The position numbers and the translations under genes are program-made. Shown here piece after piece: positions 37,121-52,100 of a stretch of DNA of 64,000 bases. The stretch is from Amaranthus tricolor. Taxonomy: Eukaryota; Streptophyta; Magnoliopsida; Caryophyllales; Amaranthaceae. Where the stretch lies: contig NC_080049.1 in assembly GCF_026212465.1 (NCBI RefSeq), positions 85,001-149,000 on the forward strand. The letters run 5' to 3'. The notes under the pieces were generated by a model. That model made no database searches. It was given only the letters and a program-made list of their open reading frames with translations, and was not told the origin of the DNA. Each line of letters opens with the position of its first letter. Within the stretch, counting starts at the first letter, position 1.

Positions 37121-40100
37121 ATGCATCTCTACAATTCATGGCTTCCACCTCCAATCGTCCAAGAAACCATACGAGAGAAGGAAGCCTTTTCAAGAGTCGT
37201 CCTTTCTCTTAACAATTCATATCATCCTGGAGATCCTGATTCCGTCTATGCTACTCTCAAATGGATTTCTGTAATTCACCTGTATGTCTATAATACAATT
37301 ACTTCTTTCATTTTGTGGAAACCAATTCGGATTACATTTTCAATCATTTTGTGATAACCGTCTAAATTATTTCTTCAGACTTGACCTTTTCCGATATTTA
37401 TGCCATGTTAGCATTAGCTGCTACTTGTGGGAAAAAATAATCTGACTTTTCCAACCGACAAACTAACGTTGTTGCATTACCCCAATGCCATCACCTAAGG
37501 TGTGGTTTGGGGTAGGATACCTTTGTCACTGATAACAAAGAAGATGTTGTTTTCGATTCACTCTTGGTAGTTGGTACCAAACATCATCCACAACTTTCTT
37601 AAATAACAAGTGCACTTTGTTGTCCATTATTATCTGAAACATGTGAAAATTATGTTGCAGTTTCCTAAAGGCCAAAAGTGAGTTGTCCCTTGAGGATGTA
37701 GAGCTTCTTGTTAAACTAGGACTGGACATTTTTCATGCATCTTGTCACAAACTCTACGCCCAGGTATTCTTGTCTTTTTTAATGAGTATCCCTGTTTGCT
37801 TGCACTGCTTCAGTTGTGGCTGATACTTCTTTCTTTGGCATGATTAGGGTAGATGGGGAAATTTACTTCTAAAATTTATAAACAAGTACAGAAAGAAGTT
37901 ATCTCTCACCATTCAGTGGCGCCCTCTGTATGATACCTTGGTCCGCACACATTTCAATAGGTAAAAGTTTTTAATATCCTCCCAGAAAATGTTACTTAGC
38001 CATATTTGGACTAGTGTTAGAGTGACTTCCTGGACTTTTACAAATTCTTGTTATCTGTTATTCTTTTATATTAATGTAGCCATAGGTTTGTCTAGTTATT
38101 TCAGTTTTCAGCTATGGCTTCTGCTTTTGCTGCTTGTTTTTTGCATCTCCAGTAATTTTATGACTTCTGCTCTTTAATTAAGAATATGAATGCAATATGG
38201 GACCATATTAGTCTATTGCTTGAACAAGATATTCATTTTTGACTATAAGGTCATTTGGTTTATGATGCCATATAGAATATGGAATTCTTGGCTTCTTCTC
38301 CATGATGTCTTACAACCTTGCCACTTGCCTATATATATATTTCATAAAGTAAGTCTTGGTAGATACATGGGACGCCAATTTATGATGTCAATAATTCAGA
38401 TTGGATATGTTCCTTTTAACCACATACTTGTCTTCTATTTTCTAAATTTGCTAAAACCTCCCACAACCCATGATATGTAAAATTGTGACATTCTGTTTAT
38501 TGACCATCTTGTGATTGTTTCCATTGAGCGAGACAAGTAGTATTAGTTCTTTAGACATATTTTTCCTCAATTTCTCTCGTTTCTTTGATTACCCTAATAT
38601 AGCCATATCAGCAATGGGTTATGTATGATAAAGTTTAAGTCTTTTGTTTTAATGGGGGTTAACGCTAGGTAGGGTTATTGGGAGTTTTGAAAATTGTGTT
38701 TTGTAGGTAAAGAGTGGATCTTTTAAGGTAGGATCATATGGTAAGGTTATAAGGGTGAGGATTTATGGTTTGTTGAAGAAATAGATTCAAGGATTGAGAC
38801 TTTTTATTTGTTTTGTCTTTGACGCAAGTTCTTGGGAAAATGATTGTTATTTTTGGTATTATATGAAGATCGAATTTTTTTTGGGATGATTTTTTGAGGA
38901 GCTACAATTTGACGCAAATTACGGGGGTTGGAAGGGAAGATCGATGCCTTTTGTGTTGATTAATAGAGGATGGGATTTAAAAATTTATCCATAAGTGGAT
39001 GGAAAAGTTTGATTAAAGATCGAACTTTTGAGATGTTTTGATTTTGACGCAAAGAGGAATAAGGATGGTGGAATTGTGTGATGATTTGTGAATGAATCTT
39101 TATGGATTATGGGTGTTTGGAAGGTGATTTAATGGTAGTTTTAGGAGGGATAAATTTAGGCTGAAATAAAAGGATATATTAAGCACTTTGCTCTTCATTG
39201 ATACAAATAAATCACCACAGTTTCAATTGAAGGTTTCCAATTGCACAATTAACAAGCGAAGGACAAATTATCTTATATCAGTCCCAAAAGAGTCGGGTTT
39301 GAAAAAGACTGATAGATTTTAATTCTCTAGAAAGTTTTGAATTGCATAAACGTCCGAATTTTCATTTATACATGCTCCTATTTATGAAGGCAAACAACAG
39401 GAATAAAAAAGCTTGTAAAGGCCCTAGTAGTTTCTGCTCTAATTTGTAAACAAATTAGAAATCATTTTGCTAAAATAAAAAAAGAAAATAAATAGATAGA
39501 TTAAATGTGGGTTTCCACATTTAGAGGGAAAACTTGATCAAATTGACTTATTCTTCCTTATTTGTAGAACGACTACTAATTTAATGCTTCTAGAAGAGGA
39601 TTCATGCTTTTCTTTTCAATAGATAGCCATGTGGGCTTGCTTCTTAGATGACTTCAACAATAGATTAAGTTTTAGAGAAGAGTAGTTCCTCCTTGTCACT
39701 GATTTGGTTTAAAATAGTTTCTTGGACGCTTTGAGGTTAGCATCCTTGTTGATAGCCAATGGACTAGGACATTTATCATACCCTTATATGCTTGTTCTAA
39801 ATTTTTTAAATTAAAATGATTCCTGGTGTCCTTTAGAACAAAACTAATTCTTTACTTGTAGTGAACGCCTTGTACTTCTGTCATAAGGGTAATATCTTGT
39901 ATGCATTTTGTATTCGTTGTGGTGTGAATCAGTGCATTGAACAGTCCCACATTATTGTTGTATAATTTTCAAACAAAATTTTAAGTTTATTGTTTGAAAC
40001 ATATGAGTACTTATTAGATTATTGCACTTATACATAGAAGAGTTGCATGCAGATGTATCTTTTCATCATTGTGACACTTTGGTTTTTATGGTTTTTTGAC

Positions 40101-43100
40101 AATTAATCATCTACTGTTAAAAAAGAAAAGAATTAAAACAATGCTTTAAGGTGTCATATTTATAAATAATCACAAAATTTATTCAATATGAAGTTCTAAC
40201 AAATAATCTAATGCCTAAATAATAAGATAGTTAAATTTTAAAAGATTTCCGACAAAAATATACTTGTTCAATAGACTAATGGATTAATAATCTAGATGTT
40301 TTATTTAAGCGATTACAATAATATGAACATGTGATTCACATTCGCTCTCAAAATACTCATGTAAATATGACTCATGATCATGCGGTTCCCTAGTTGATAA
40401 TTTGATCACATGCCCATAAGATCACTTGATTACGGGAGCCACATAGTCGCTTAATCAAGGAGTAAGAAAAATACTTCATAAATATCATATTATGATATAT
40501 GTGTACCTAATAATAGCTCAAAGTAAATCTCACAAACATGTAAAGTCTTTTTCACTTAAATTACAAATATGCATTCATTCGATTCACTATGTATTATTTA
40601 ATGAAGGAGATAAGTATATCCATTATCTACTACCTCAAATATGGGTCCTCCTCAAATTCCAAGTCGATAGAAATATTATTCTAGTAAGACAAGGATTAAG
40701 GTTCACGTTATACATAATATGTTATATATTTGTCATTTATTAGGAAAAAGTGACATTAATTATCCAACCTATTATCCATTAGTTGAAAATAAATCCACAT
40801 TTTGATTATTTTCTGATTAATGTCACCTAGCGTGTGTTGTTAAAAGTGTACACACTTAAAACCAAATTGGTGTTTTAATAGCTTAGAATCTTGTTTGAAG
40901 AAGTATGAAGATTAAAAAGAAATGAAATTTTAAGGTGTTTTAATGACTAAAATAAGATGTAAATATAAGATGAATTATCTAGATGGGGTACATTTTCAGT
41001 GCACATGTACAATAGGTGGGATTATTTTTAAAGTAATTGAAAGGTGTGCTTATTTTCAGCTAATGGACAATAAGTTGGATTAATAGTTTCCATTTTTTCT
41101 ATTTATTATTATGGTTGTTTTTTTATTTGATTTATTTTTTATCTTTTGTTTGACTTAAGCATATGTCAAAATGGACATATTTTTAGTCAAGGCCTTGCCA
41201 AAGGTGCGCTCCAAAATCTTGATTAAGAGATTTACATTCCAATCTCAAGTCTTCACTTCACTTTTTATTTTAATATCATTATTATTTTCTAAAATCTCGA
41301 TTTCTAGTTGATAGATTAAATCTTGATTTAACTTCAGTGGCTAAAATGATTAAAAAAGGTAAAGGTAAAGTACACTCTCAGTTTCCCACAAAAGGCAGGA
41401 TCTGGGTGGGGTTTTTTTTTCCTGAAAGATGCAGACAAACCATACTTGTTTCGTTCAAGGAGAGAGTAAAGAGGATGTGCGCAGTCAAGAAACCCCCTAG
41501 CTGATACCTACGCTCGGTAGGGGTCGAACCCGAAACCTTCGCATTTGCACTATCCATTGAGCCACAAGCGCTTTTGGTAGTGGGCAAAATGATTCTTGAG
41601 ACTTATAATAATTTATCGACTTAATTGAAGTATTGAGTTTTATGTATTTGTGAATTTTATTATATTATATATTGTATTATATTGTTAACTTTACATATTC
41701 ACTCAAAAATTTATTTTTATGTTTATGTTTATTTTTATTTAATTTGACTTATTGCATTATTTTATTTAATTATAGCTTATTGGTTGTGAAATGTTTGCTA
41801 AAGTAGTTTATACAAATCAATAGGGATTACATGCTAAACTTGACATGGTCACATGACTCATTGTTTCACGACCCAAGAATAGCCTTCTATAAGCTAGGCT
41901 TCAATACTGGAGCAATTTTTAGGGTCAAGTTTGCAGATTGTAGGTAGGCGAGTTGTGTGTACGAATTGAGTTAGAATTTAACGTGCTTCATGAGGATGTG
42001 AACATGCCAAATTGATTATTTTCCATTGTGTGAAAACATGATACTTGCACGGCTTTAGGTTACCAAGATGCATGATGCATATATTTGGACACCAACCCTT
42101 CGTTTCCTTTTTTTGCTTATTATCAATGTAACATTTGGTCCCCAAAAATGCCAACTTCATTCTTGTCAACCATAGTTTATAAATAAGACCGCATAGCATC
42201 GTGTCAGTCACATTGTCTAGGTTTTGAAAAAACCTGATATATCCCGCGTTGTAAAGGTGTAAAAAATCGCATTTTGAGCCGTATCAAGGGATTAAAGGTG
42301 TTCATTCGAGTCATCGGGTTGATTTCGGGTTGGTTTAAAATCAGGTCTTGTGGTCACATTGATTTTTATATAATTTTAAATTCATTTTGAAGTCGGGTCA
42401 AGTCGAGTTTTGTTACAAGGTTGGGTGAATTTCGGGTTGTCGGGTTTGTTTTAAACATCTCTACAAGAGATATCTTATGGTTTTGACCGACATTTAGGGG
42501 TTACAATAATCACATCACTCCTACATCTTTGATTTGTTACTGCGATCGCGTTTGTTACCGCATTTTTACATTATGTTGTCAACTAAGATTTCTTTGATTA
42601 CAACTTATATCTCATTCAGGCATAAATGAGGGAGGTTAGAAGTGGCATATAGTCAAAAGTCTATTAGTCAAAGCTCTTACCTTGCATGATTACAATAATG
42701 CCAAATCCTTAATCCTCGAAAAGTAGGATCGACTACATGAATAAATCAGTGGTGCTCGTCCATATCAATTCTCTTTCTCCATTTCTTCTGATTATCTACA
42801 TCTCAACCCATAGGCTAGATTTTTCATACCCTTTTTCACTCATGTTCTTCTAGGTCATCATAAGTCTTCTCTTCCTCTTTTTAATACCTTAACTTTCAAC
42901 TTTTATCTTTGTGATCTTGCTTGATTCCTTGAAAAAAATAAATAGATTATGATGTCATATCTGGGGATGTTGGTTTTTTATATATGAATGGAGCTGCACA
43001 AAAATACACCTTTTTTATTAGTTAGTCAATTAATGAATGTAATAGAGTGTTCTAAACAGACTAGTCTCGTAAATCTTGGATTTTTATTGCCTAAGAAATA

Positions 43101-46100
43101 ATTCGGTCATCTTACAGTAACACATGTGATAAAGATGAGAGAAAGAAATAAAGAAACGATTTTCGATAACTAGAATTCTTTATAAAATAGTCATAGTCCT
43201 CTGCCTGAAAAAAATGGAGTGTGTGAGATAAATTTCTGCGGTGTGTGTACCCACGTGAGCACCCAATCCATATGAACTCTAAACACAATTACAGATTTCC
43301 TATATCTCAGTGCTAAAGGGTGGTTATTGACTTCATACCCATCTACATAGTGTTCCTGGACACCGATATTTTTCTTGTGGTCAAACCTTGTTCTACTTCA
43401 CATTATTGTGTCTCTTATCCTCCCTAGCCCATAGTGAAGGTATTCCTTTAAAGTTCGCTCAAGAAATTATGCAAGCAGTCTAAATAGTTTATAGCGAGAA
43501 GCGTTCCCGAAACATTTCTTAAGACCTTCCAGTCTTATTGGTACTTCCACTAAAGGATTAACCAGTTGGTTCAATGTTATAAAAGATGAATTTTTCAGCT
43601 TTTCATATAGCTGAAGAGCACTTTGAAATTAAGGGAAAGAACTAGTGTTAATGTCGAAAAACTAAAGATGTTTAGTAGGTATATAAGCTCAATCCTGGCA
43701 TGCAACTTTGTATAGCAAGGAACCCCATTTTTTGTGGTCCAATTTTCATTCGAGTCCTTTATCCAATTGAAGAACTAGTTATTTATGTTGCGTTCACATA
43801 TAAAGCAAACATTCTTGTTGAGGACTAGTTTGTCCATAGGGTTCTTTTCAAAAAAATTTCTTTGTTTATAACATATTCAATGAATCTTTTATTAGAAAAG
43901 GCGACATGAGTCGGCTTGATTATGAATTGGCTCCAACGGACAAGCTTCTTTTAGCGATTTGGAACTATCTTGAGGTATGTTATGCTAGTTTAAGTCTATC
44001 AGTGTGTTAGGATGCCTCATGTGCTAAGAAGTCATAGGTTATAGAGGAGAAATAATTGATGACCAATTGAATCCCATACGCTTAAGAAATTAAATTTGAA
44101 CTAGAATTTCTGTTTATGCCTCCAACATAGGCACATAAGATGTTGTATGCCATTAAAAGTGTCACTTAATGAAATTTAGCTAAGGGCCCAAGAGTAAGAA
44201 ATTGCAAGTGAAACATAAATGTAAAGTGCTTTTAATTCTTACACATAGGTGAAGATCCTAATAGATATTCCCTTCTGTTTCTGGTGAATAAGTAGAAATA
44301 AGACACTGGCAAGTGCAAAAAACTAGAATGTCGTCTTTATCTTAGGAATAAAGAAATTTTTGTTAAACAAAACTTTTGTTCATTAATTTTATACTTCGTG
44401 TTCGCTGTGTTCGATTTCTTTGATTCTTTACCTTCTGTTTACCTTGCTTTGTTGTATTCTATATTTGAGAGATTGATGATGTCATTTAGAAATGTCTATT
44501 CTATAGAAGTATTGGCCCAGAAGGGTGGAGAGTTAAACAGAGACATTTTGAGACCATCACTGCTCTTGTTCGAGCTTGTAGGAGATTCTTTCCAAAGAAT
44601 TCTGCTTTGGAGATATGGTCTGAGTTCAGGTAATTATTGGTAACCTAGTTTTGTTGTTGATATGATATATGGGTTTGAACAGTCAAACTCTGTTGTGAAT
44701 GATCTTTTAGAGCTATGTATCTTTTCATCTTTCGTAGTCTTATCTAATTCAAACATTTTTATTGTTTACAACTGTAGCCCCCTTTTAGAAAACCCATGGC
44801 ATAATTCGTCCTTCGAAGGTTCTGGATTTATCAAACTTTTTCTTCCTACTAATTTGGACAACCAGGGTTTTTTCTCTCAGTAAGTAATTTGATGCTTGGG
44901 AACGGTCTTGTGTTTGTGTATGCTAATTTAAGTCTTCTTTCTGGAGGAGTAATTTACTCTTGTTTGGATGGCAGGGCTTGGATCGAGAAATGCTTAGAAG
45001 TATGGAGTTCTATTCCAAATTGCCATTTTTGGAATAGTCAGTGGGCTGCTATTCTTGCTCGTGTTACAAAGAACTATGACACTATCACCTGGGAGCCTTT
45101 GTTGCCTATCCTTTTTGCTAAGTATTTGAATATGTTTGAGGTGAGGCTATTGTATTTCTAATTGGCATTCTACTTTTTCTTAGAATGATTCATAGTTTCT
45201 TTAGTAAAGGGATGGTAGTTATGCAGCTTAGAAGAAAAAACTATTTATAAGATCATGGAAAAAAACTTTTTGATGAAATATGGAAGTTTTCTACTCACTT
45301 GGTCTTAGGAAAGAAAAGATCATTGAGAATGTCACATTCCATTATCAATAGTTGATGAGGGAATTGTCACAAGGGATATTTGCTAAAGTTGTTCTTATGA
45401 ATAAAGTTAAAATCAAGTGCTTGTGGAACATCTTTCATCTGATGTTTGTATACAGTTACATTTAGTTCACCATTAATCCATCGCAGGCCTCAACCATGTT
45501 ACATGCCTCTTTTTTTTTTACCTCAAGTACACTTGTTGGACTTTTAACACTTCCACAAAGGCATGGAGTCCTAAATGCTTGAATTTTTCCCAATCACTAT
45601 ATTATCTTTCATGAATTCCCTGGCACATGTGTTTTAGATTTGGAACCTTGGTAGGTTTACTCTTGAATATGTAGTTGAGCCTATCGGCTCTATGACTTGT
45701 TCTTCTATCCGTGTAATACCGTGATGCTCTCAAAGTCTTTTGTAAGCAATGAACGACTAGAGCTTGGGTGGCGATAACTCACGACTTTGGACGGTGGAGC
45801 ATATTGGGTCCCTCCTAATGTCATAATTAGGATAGACACAAAGAATGAACCAAAGAGAGTTCAAATTCACTTGAAACCCTAGACATCCAAAGACTCAAAC
45901 AATAGTTCCTTGGTTCATGTAATCAAAATTCAAACACCAACCTGGCTAAAGACTCAAGCTTTGTTTCTAAAACGCAAATCTAGTTTACCTATTGCAAGAC
46001 CCTCAACCTTTAGTTATAAGCTTCATTTATGAGACTTCTTTGACCTTTATCACATTCCTCACTCACCCTTTAATCATAGTTTTATACCATCCAATTCTCT

Positions 46101-49100
46101 AAACATGTGTCTTCTTTTCTGAACTTGGGTACCTGCTGGACCGTAGTGTAAAATCTCAGTCGCGGTAATAGTTGCAAATGAATTTCGTGGTTAAGCAAAT
46201 AGAAATAGGGTTTTGTGGTTTTGGTCTATATTTCAGGCATATAAACTCCAAAACCTGTTCAATACGATGATGTAAGCGATATTTTGCACTATATATTGGA
46301 CAACCGTGGCCCTCTAAATTTTGGGGCTCCTAATTAGAATTCCTACACATGCAAATGGTTTCGTGATGAAGGTAGACATTTGAAGATGGCATATACATGA
46401 GTACAAGATGTTTTGAGGCTTGTAGCTTGAATTTCAGGGGCTTTTTTTTAACAAAAGAGGAATATTTCCTTTTCATTATCATTCTTGAAAAGATTCACAT
46501 GCTAGCTCTTTGATATTTCCAGGTTCCTGTGGCAAATGGGGCTAGTTCGTACCCATACTCTGTTAGTGTTCCAAGAAATACTAGGTTCTTGTTTTCTAAC
46601 AAGACGTCCACTCCATCAAAGGCCATTGCAAAATCTATTGTAAGATCTTGTCACTCATTTTAAAGTATTCTCATTCTTCATACTATATAAAGAGCCTAGT
46701 ATGTTTCATATTGATCATACTTGGCTATGCTTTAATGTTTTGTTTGATACAGGTGTATCTACTCAGACCTGGGAGTTCAGCTCAAGAGCATTTTGACAAA
46801 TTGATCAATCTTTTGGAACAGTGAGTACTCTCATGCTTTCCTCATAGTGTCCAGAGTCCAGACTCTATTAGTTACATTGAACAGAGTGCTTATTCGAGAG
46901 TCACTTTTGTTGGTGTTTCAGATATTATCATCCCTCTAATGGTGGTCGCTGGACCTACTCTATGGAGCGTTTTTTGTTGTATCTGGTTATTATGTTTCAG
47001 AAGCGCTTACAGTATGAGCAGAAGTAAGAAATCCACCCTTCATTTATATCATTTATGTCAATAGAAAGGTTCTGTTAGCTCTTATTTCTCTAAAATGCTT
47101 CATGCAGGATTCTTAATGATTCCAGAAGGCCAGAGCTATATTTGGGAAAATTGGAGAGGGTTTCTTTTGTTAGTACTGTGTTAAAGCTGATTGATCGTGG
47201 CCAATACAGCAAAAATGATCATTTATCTGAAACGGTTGCTACAGCAACTTCAATTTTGTCTTTTGTAGAGCCCTCTATTGTCCTTCCCTTCGTAGCTTCT
47301 CGATTTCATATGGCTTTGGAGACGGTTAGTAGACTTGCTAGAAATCTTCCATCAGCATGGGATATGATACTTCCCTTTGCATATTTTACATGGAATAATA
47401 AATATAATTCTCTTTCTTAGAAAAGGGCAATGAGATAGTGATATGGCGTTCTTTTATTCCTTTATCTTTTTTTCCAGATGACAGCCACCCACCAGTTGAA
47501 GACAGCGGTTACATCTGTAGCTTATACAGGCCGGTCTTTGTTCTTCACATCTCTTTCATCTACAGCAGAAAGACCTGATGATTCTGATTATCCAAACTCA
47601 ATAATTGATCTATTAGTCATCTCATTATCAAATGCATTGCTGGGAATGGATGCCAATGATCCTCCAAAGACTTTAGCAACCATGCAATTGATTGGTTCCA
47701 TCTTTTCCAATGTAAGTGCAATTTTCAATAAAATTCACTGTTTTTTTTTTAATTTTTTTTATTTTTATTTTTATTGTAACTGATAGTTTTACATCCATGT
47801 TAAATCTTTTCAGATGGCTGTCATCGAAGATAGTATTGATAATAGGACGCCGATCTCAGCTATCCGCTTCTCGGAGTGGCTTGATGAATTTCTCTGTCGC
47901 CTGTTCTCATTACTCTTACACTTGGAACCAAATTCTGTCACGTAAGAATGCTTTTGTCGTATTATTTATTCTCATTTGTAACATCCGATCCAGATATTTC
48001 ATATTGGATCTTGCAGTTATATGTGAGAATATAACACCGCACTAAAGCATGCCAGCTCTCTATATTTTCGTGAAAAAAAATGTGCATACCTTGTTGCTTA
48101 AAAACGGAAAAAATCGTAATAGGAGCATCATTGCCATATCTTATCAAGATGTGAACAACTTTAGCTATTCACATCCTTGGGTTCAACTTTGCCTTTTCGT
48201 TCTTGGAATGGGAGTTTACATAATGATTACCGGTAGTAGCTAGTCACACTTGCTTGCGAGTTGCATGTGATTTTTGATGTTGAAAATGACTTCTTTTGAT
48301 AAAGATGAGACTTGCATATTGAATAATATTTGCAACGGAAATTGAATAAAAGATTCTTATTGAAAAAACCTTAATTTTACTGATTTTTTTTAATTTTAAA
48401 AAGGGATCTTTTATATGGTCAATGATGGCATTTTTTCTCAAAAACAATTTAAAATTTTAATAAAGAAAAACTGCAAACCACATCTACTCCAATCTTGCAT
48501 CCTAGCCCACCATTCCATTGCTTACCCCAGCCGCTGGCAGCCCACAACCAACCGCTCTAGCCACCAATTAAATTAGCCTTCCCCCACCTGTGAGACAATC
48601 CCTTCCCCTATCCACGGGCACTGCCCGATCTTAAAAACGCCAAGAATACAAGGAATTGACAAAGTTGAGCCCATAACAGAAATATCCAAAGTTAGTTCTA
48701 TTTTTAGAAGACGCTAGATAGACTCTCATACCATACGGTTTTTAATTTTAACTTTTGTTATAAATTAATTTTATTCGGTGATATATTTGTTTTATTTATA
48801 GCAAATTTTATACTAAAATAATTTATGTCATTACGAAACTAAAACTAAACATTATATTAGAAAATGAACTCAAACAACATATAGCCCAAGAATGACCATC
48901 ATTCCATTACTATGTAAAATTGCTGTTATCGTCGTTATCATCTGATTGTGACGAATTTGATTACAATCATCCCCTCCAAATGTTTAATACATCGGCCACG
49001 TGCATGAATGATGATCATCATCAAAGCTATGCATTACACTGCAAAAATATAGTATAGCTTGTTCATTAGAGCAGATAGTTACTTTGTTATAAAACTAAGT

Positions 49101-52100
49101 AATCATAATGTTCTTTGTTGTTATCTCTAACCATATCTAGTTTAATCCACGTGAAGGGTGAAATTCCACAAATTTTGATCTTATTTTTGAGTGTTGAATT
49201 TGCTTTAAAGTGATATTTCAAAATAAATGTGTAAGAGCATTATAAGGAGTTTGTATATATTTAAAAAAATATCAATTTCATATGTCCATGATTCGTTTTT
49301 GAAAAATTATATAATCTACTTCTCATGTGTTGCTACATTTTCTTTCCGTTCTTAGAATATGATCTTTAAGTATTTTCGATCCGTATAAAAATGAGCACCA
49401 TAGCTTTGTTTATGCATTGCACGAGATTCAAAACAGCTTTAAATATAATTAAGTTATGAGTCAGCTCATGACCTGTTGTTTCTTTTGTGAAATTCTTTTG
49501 CGTGAGAATGTACACTAATTGGGAACAAATAAATCGTTTACGGTACTAGGAATGAAGGACTTAATTCTGTCGCTACCTCCGGTACTTTTCTTGTTGAAGA
49601 TGGTCCATATTACTTCTGCATGTTGGAAATCTTGTTCGGAAAACTGTCAGAATCACTTTTTACTCAGGTCTTGGCTTTGTATCCTTCAATGTTGTACCCT
49701 AAAAAGGACATATTACTCCAATTATTCCATGTTTGCAGGCGTTGAAGAAAATTTCCAAGTTTGTGCAAACGAATATACTTCCTGGGGCTGTTGCAGAGGT
49801 TGGTCTTCTTTGCTGTGCATGTGTGCACTCAAATCGAGAAGAGGCTGTTGTCCATCTTGTTGAACCAATGCTCTCATCAGTTATATCATCTATGAACGGG
49901 ATGCCTCGAACAGGCTTTGTCAGTGGGACTTTTGCTTCCTCTTTTGTAAGCAAGGCTTTTACTCTATTTTCTCAAAAAAAAAAATCTAATTTATAATTGG
50001 ATCTTTGTTGGCTAATGTGATTTTGATACTTTAGGAAATACCTTCAATTTCTCCAGCTCTTGAAGTTGCGATTGATTATCAGTTGAAAGTACTGTCAGTT
50101 TGCATCAGTTATGGGGGTCCTCATCTGTTGCGATGCAAGGATCAGTTCAAAGAAGCTATCAACCTAGCATTCGAATCACCATCTTGGAAGGTTTCTTTTG
50201 GCTTCATGCTTTGTATTGGGTGTATTAGTTTTACGTTGAGTAGCTTATTCACAACCATGCTGGTCAAAAGTGTTTTTCTCTTGTTCTCAAATTATGTGGG
50301 TTTGTTTTTGTTTGCGGGACAGATTAATGGAGCTGGTGACCATTTACTCCGTTCTCTCCTTGGTAGTTTGGTGCTTTATTATCCTATCGACCAGTACAGG
50401 TGTTTCCTTTTTGGCCTTGGACATTCACATACAAATGCACACACTTATGAATTTGCTGATTCCTGCCGCCTATTATTAAGGTAGTTCACTTGACACAAAT
50501 TGGGTTCATAGGTGTGCTTTGCAACATCCCGATGTCCCTCTCATGGAGAAATGGATGAGCACAAAAGATTTTTCAAGTGACAAACCACTAATCGGCCCAA
50601 AATGGCATGTCCCAGTGTTGGAGGAAATTTCATATGCAAACGAGCTTCTATCCCTCCATTTTCAATCTGCGCTTGATGCACTAGATTCACTAGTGAGAAT
50701 ATGCCCAGATAAAATTCATATTAGTGCAGGTGATGACTTTTCTTTCCTTGATAATTTCACTTAATTTCTAAAGGCTTGTTCTTGATAAAGATTTTTAAAT
50801 ATCATTGATTTCTACTTCAGTTTTTCTAGAATTTTTAAAGATAGGTGTAGCCATTGAAAAAATGGACTCTTCTTCAGATGAAGTTGACTCAAGACCCAAA
50901 CTGGCCCATCAGGAACTTGACTCAAATCAAACACGCCCGAAGTCAACCGAACCCAAAATTACGCAAACTATACCATTAAAATATGCTTTAACTACTAAAA
51001 AGCATACCAATTTTTTATTGGTTTCATATTTTGTTAGTCTGTTCATATCTATTCTAATTATTTGTAATTTTTACCTTAAAATTGTTTTCTATGAATTTTA
51101 ATTTTATTTTAAGATTTATCTATCTAAATCTAATAGTCTTGACTTAAACAGAATAACAATGACAATGGCTAAGCATTAATCTCTACTGAGCTACTCGAAC
51201 CAAAACAAATCAATGACAATGTCAGCTTGACACACATTTATGTCTCATTTTTTCCAAAACTATATTCACCTCTACTTTGTTTGCCTTGTTTATTCGTCTA
51301 ATATTAAGTCAATGTCTTTTGTCACCCGTGTTTCATCAAAGTACTCTTTCAATCTATTTATGATCTCTTCATCTTGGATTGTGATGTTGATTAACATACT
51401 TCACTGTACTAAGATTCTTTCTAAGCGCTTGTCTCCATTTGGTCATCTTTTAATGATTTGTCTCCTCTTCTCTCAAGTTCAACTTGTCGTTTACCGGTAC
51501 ACTTTGAACTTTGCCTCACGTATCCCATGTTTTGTTTAAATTCTGACTTCCTTGTATTTTTGCAATATTTTACTCACTCCCACATTTTTAGTCTTTTTCT
51601 TCATTACAACCTTCTACTTAGCTGTATGAATGATACAATTCATCACCATTATCCAAGTTGAATTTTCATCCTCCTTGCTTTTTCAATTAATTTCTTCAAA
51701 GACTATATCAACAATCAACATTCCCCATTTTTTAGGTTCCACCATTTGATTCTTCCACCTTTTGAATATAAGTATTCCAAATGTTATTGCTATGATGATT
51801 CAATTGCCGCATTTAGTTGAAGGCTAGCTTTGTCCTTTTCAAAATTATAGGTTTTGAATTAGATCGACAGTTGTTGTCTTTGGTATGACCAAAGTTTTAT
51901 TTTTGTTTTGATTCCTTTAGTTGTAAATCACGAATGTTTAATTGATTTTCTTAGAAAACAGATTTAGAGGCTCATTCATTTATGAGAGAATATCTGACTA
52001 GTAAGTGGCGTTGCGCAGGAAATGAAAAAGACTACCTCAAGGTGACTCTTTTGCGGATTGATTCCTCATTGCAAGGTGTATTGTCTTGCTTGCCGGATTT

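Larger units (their letters stand above)
37961..44506 (+). other. PA200 intron 3 (6.5 kb)
   Basis: Largest intron of the gene. It contains a hAT-like MITE (40743-41100) and an antisense SINE (41352-41585). A stretch at about 42640-42930 holds AATGCCAAATCCTTAATCC and GGATCGACTACATGAAT, which resemble a dispersed plant retroposon of uncertain class; a worn relative may lie at about 57836-57900. Much of 38600-39260 is G/T-rich, with GACGCAA repeated, and is unidentified. No host exon was found here. Confidence 0.7.

Noticed and set aside
41510..41585. tRNA gene
   Set aside because: Box A and box B are present but the cloverleaf is incomplete and a SINE body, tail and target duplication follow, so it is a SINE head.
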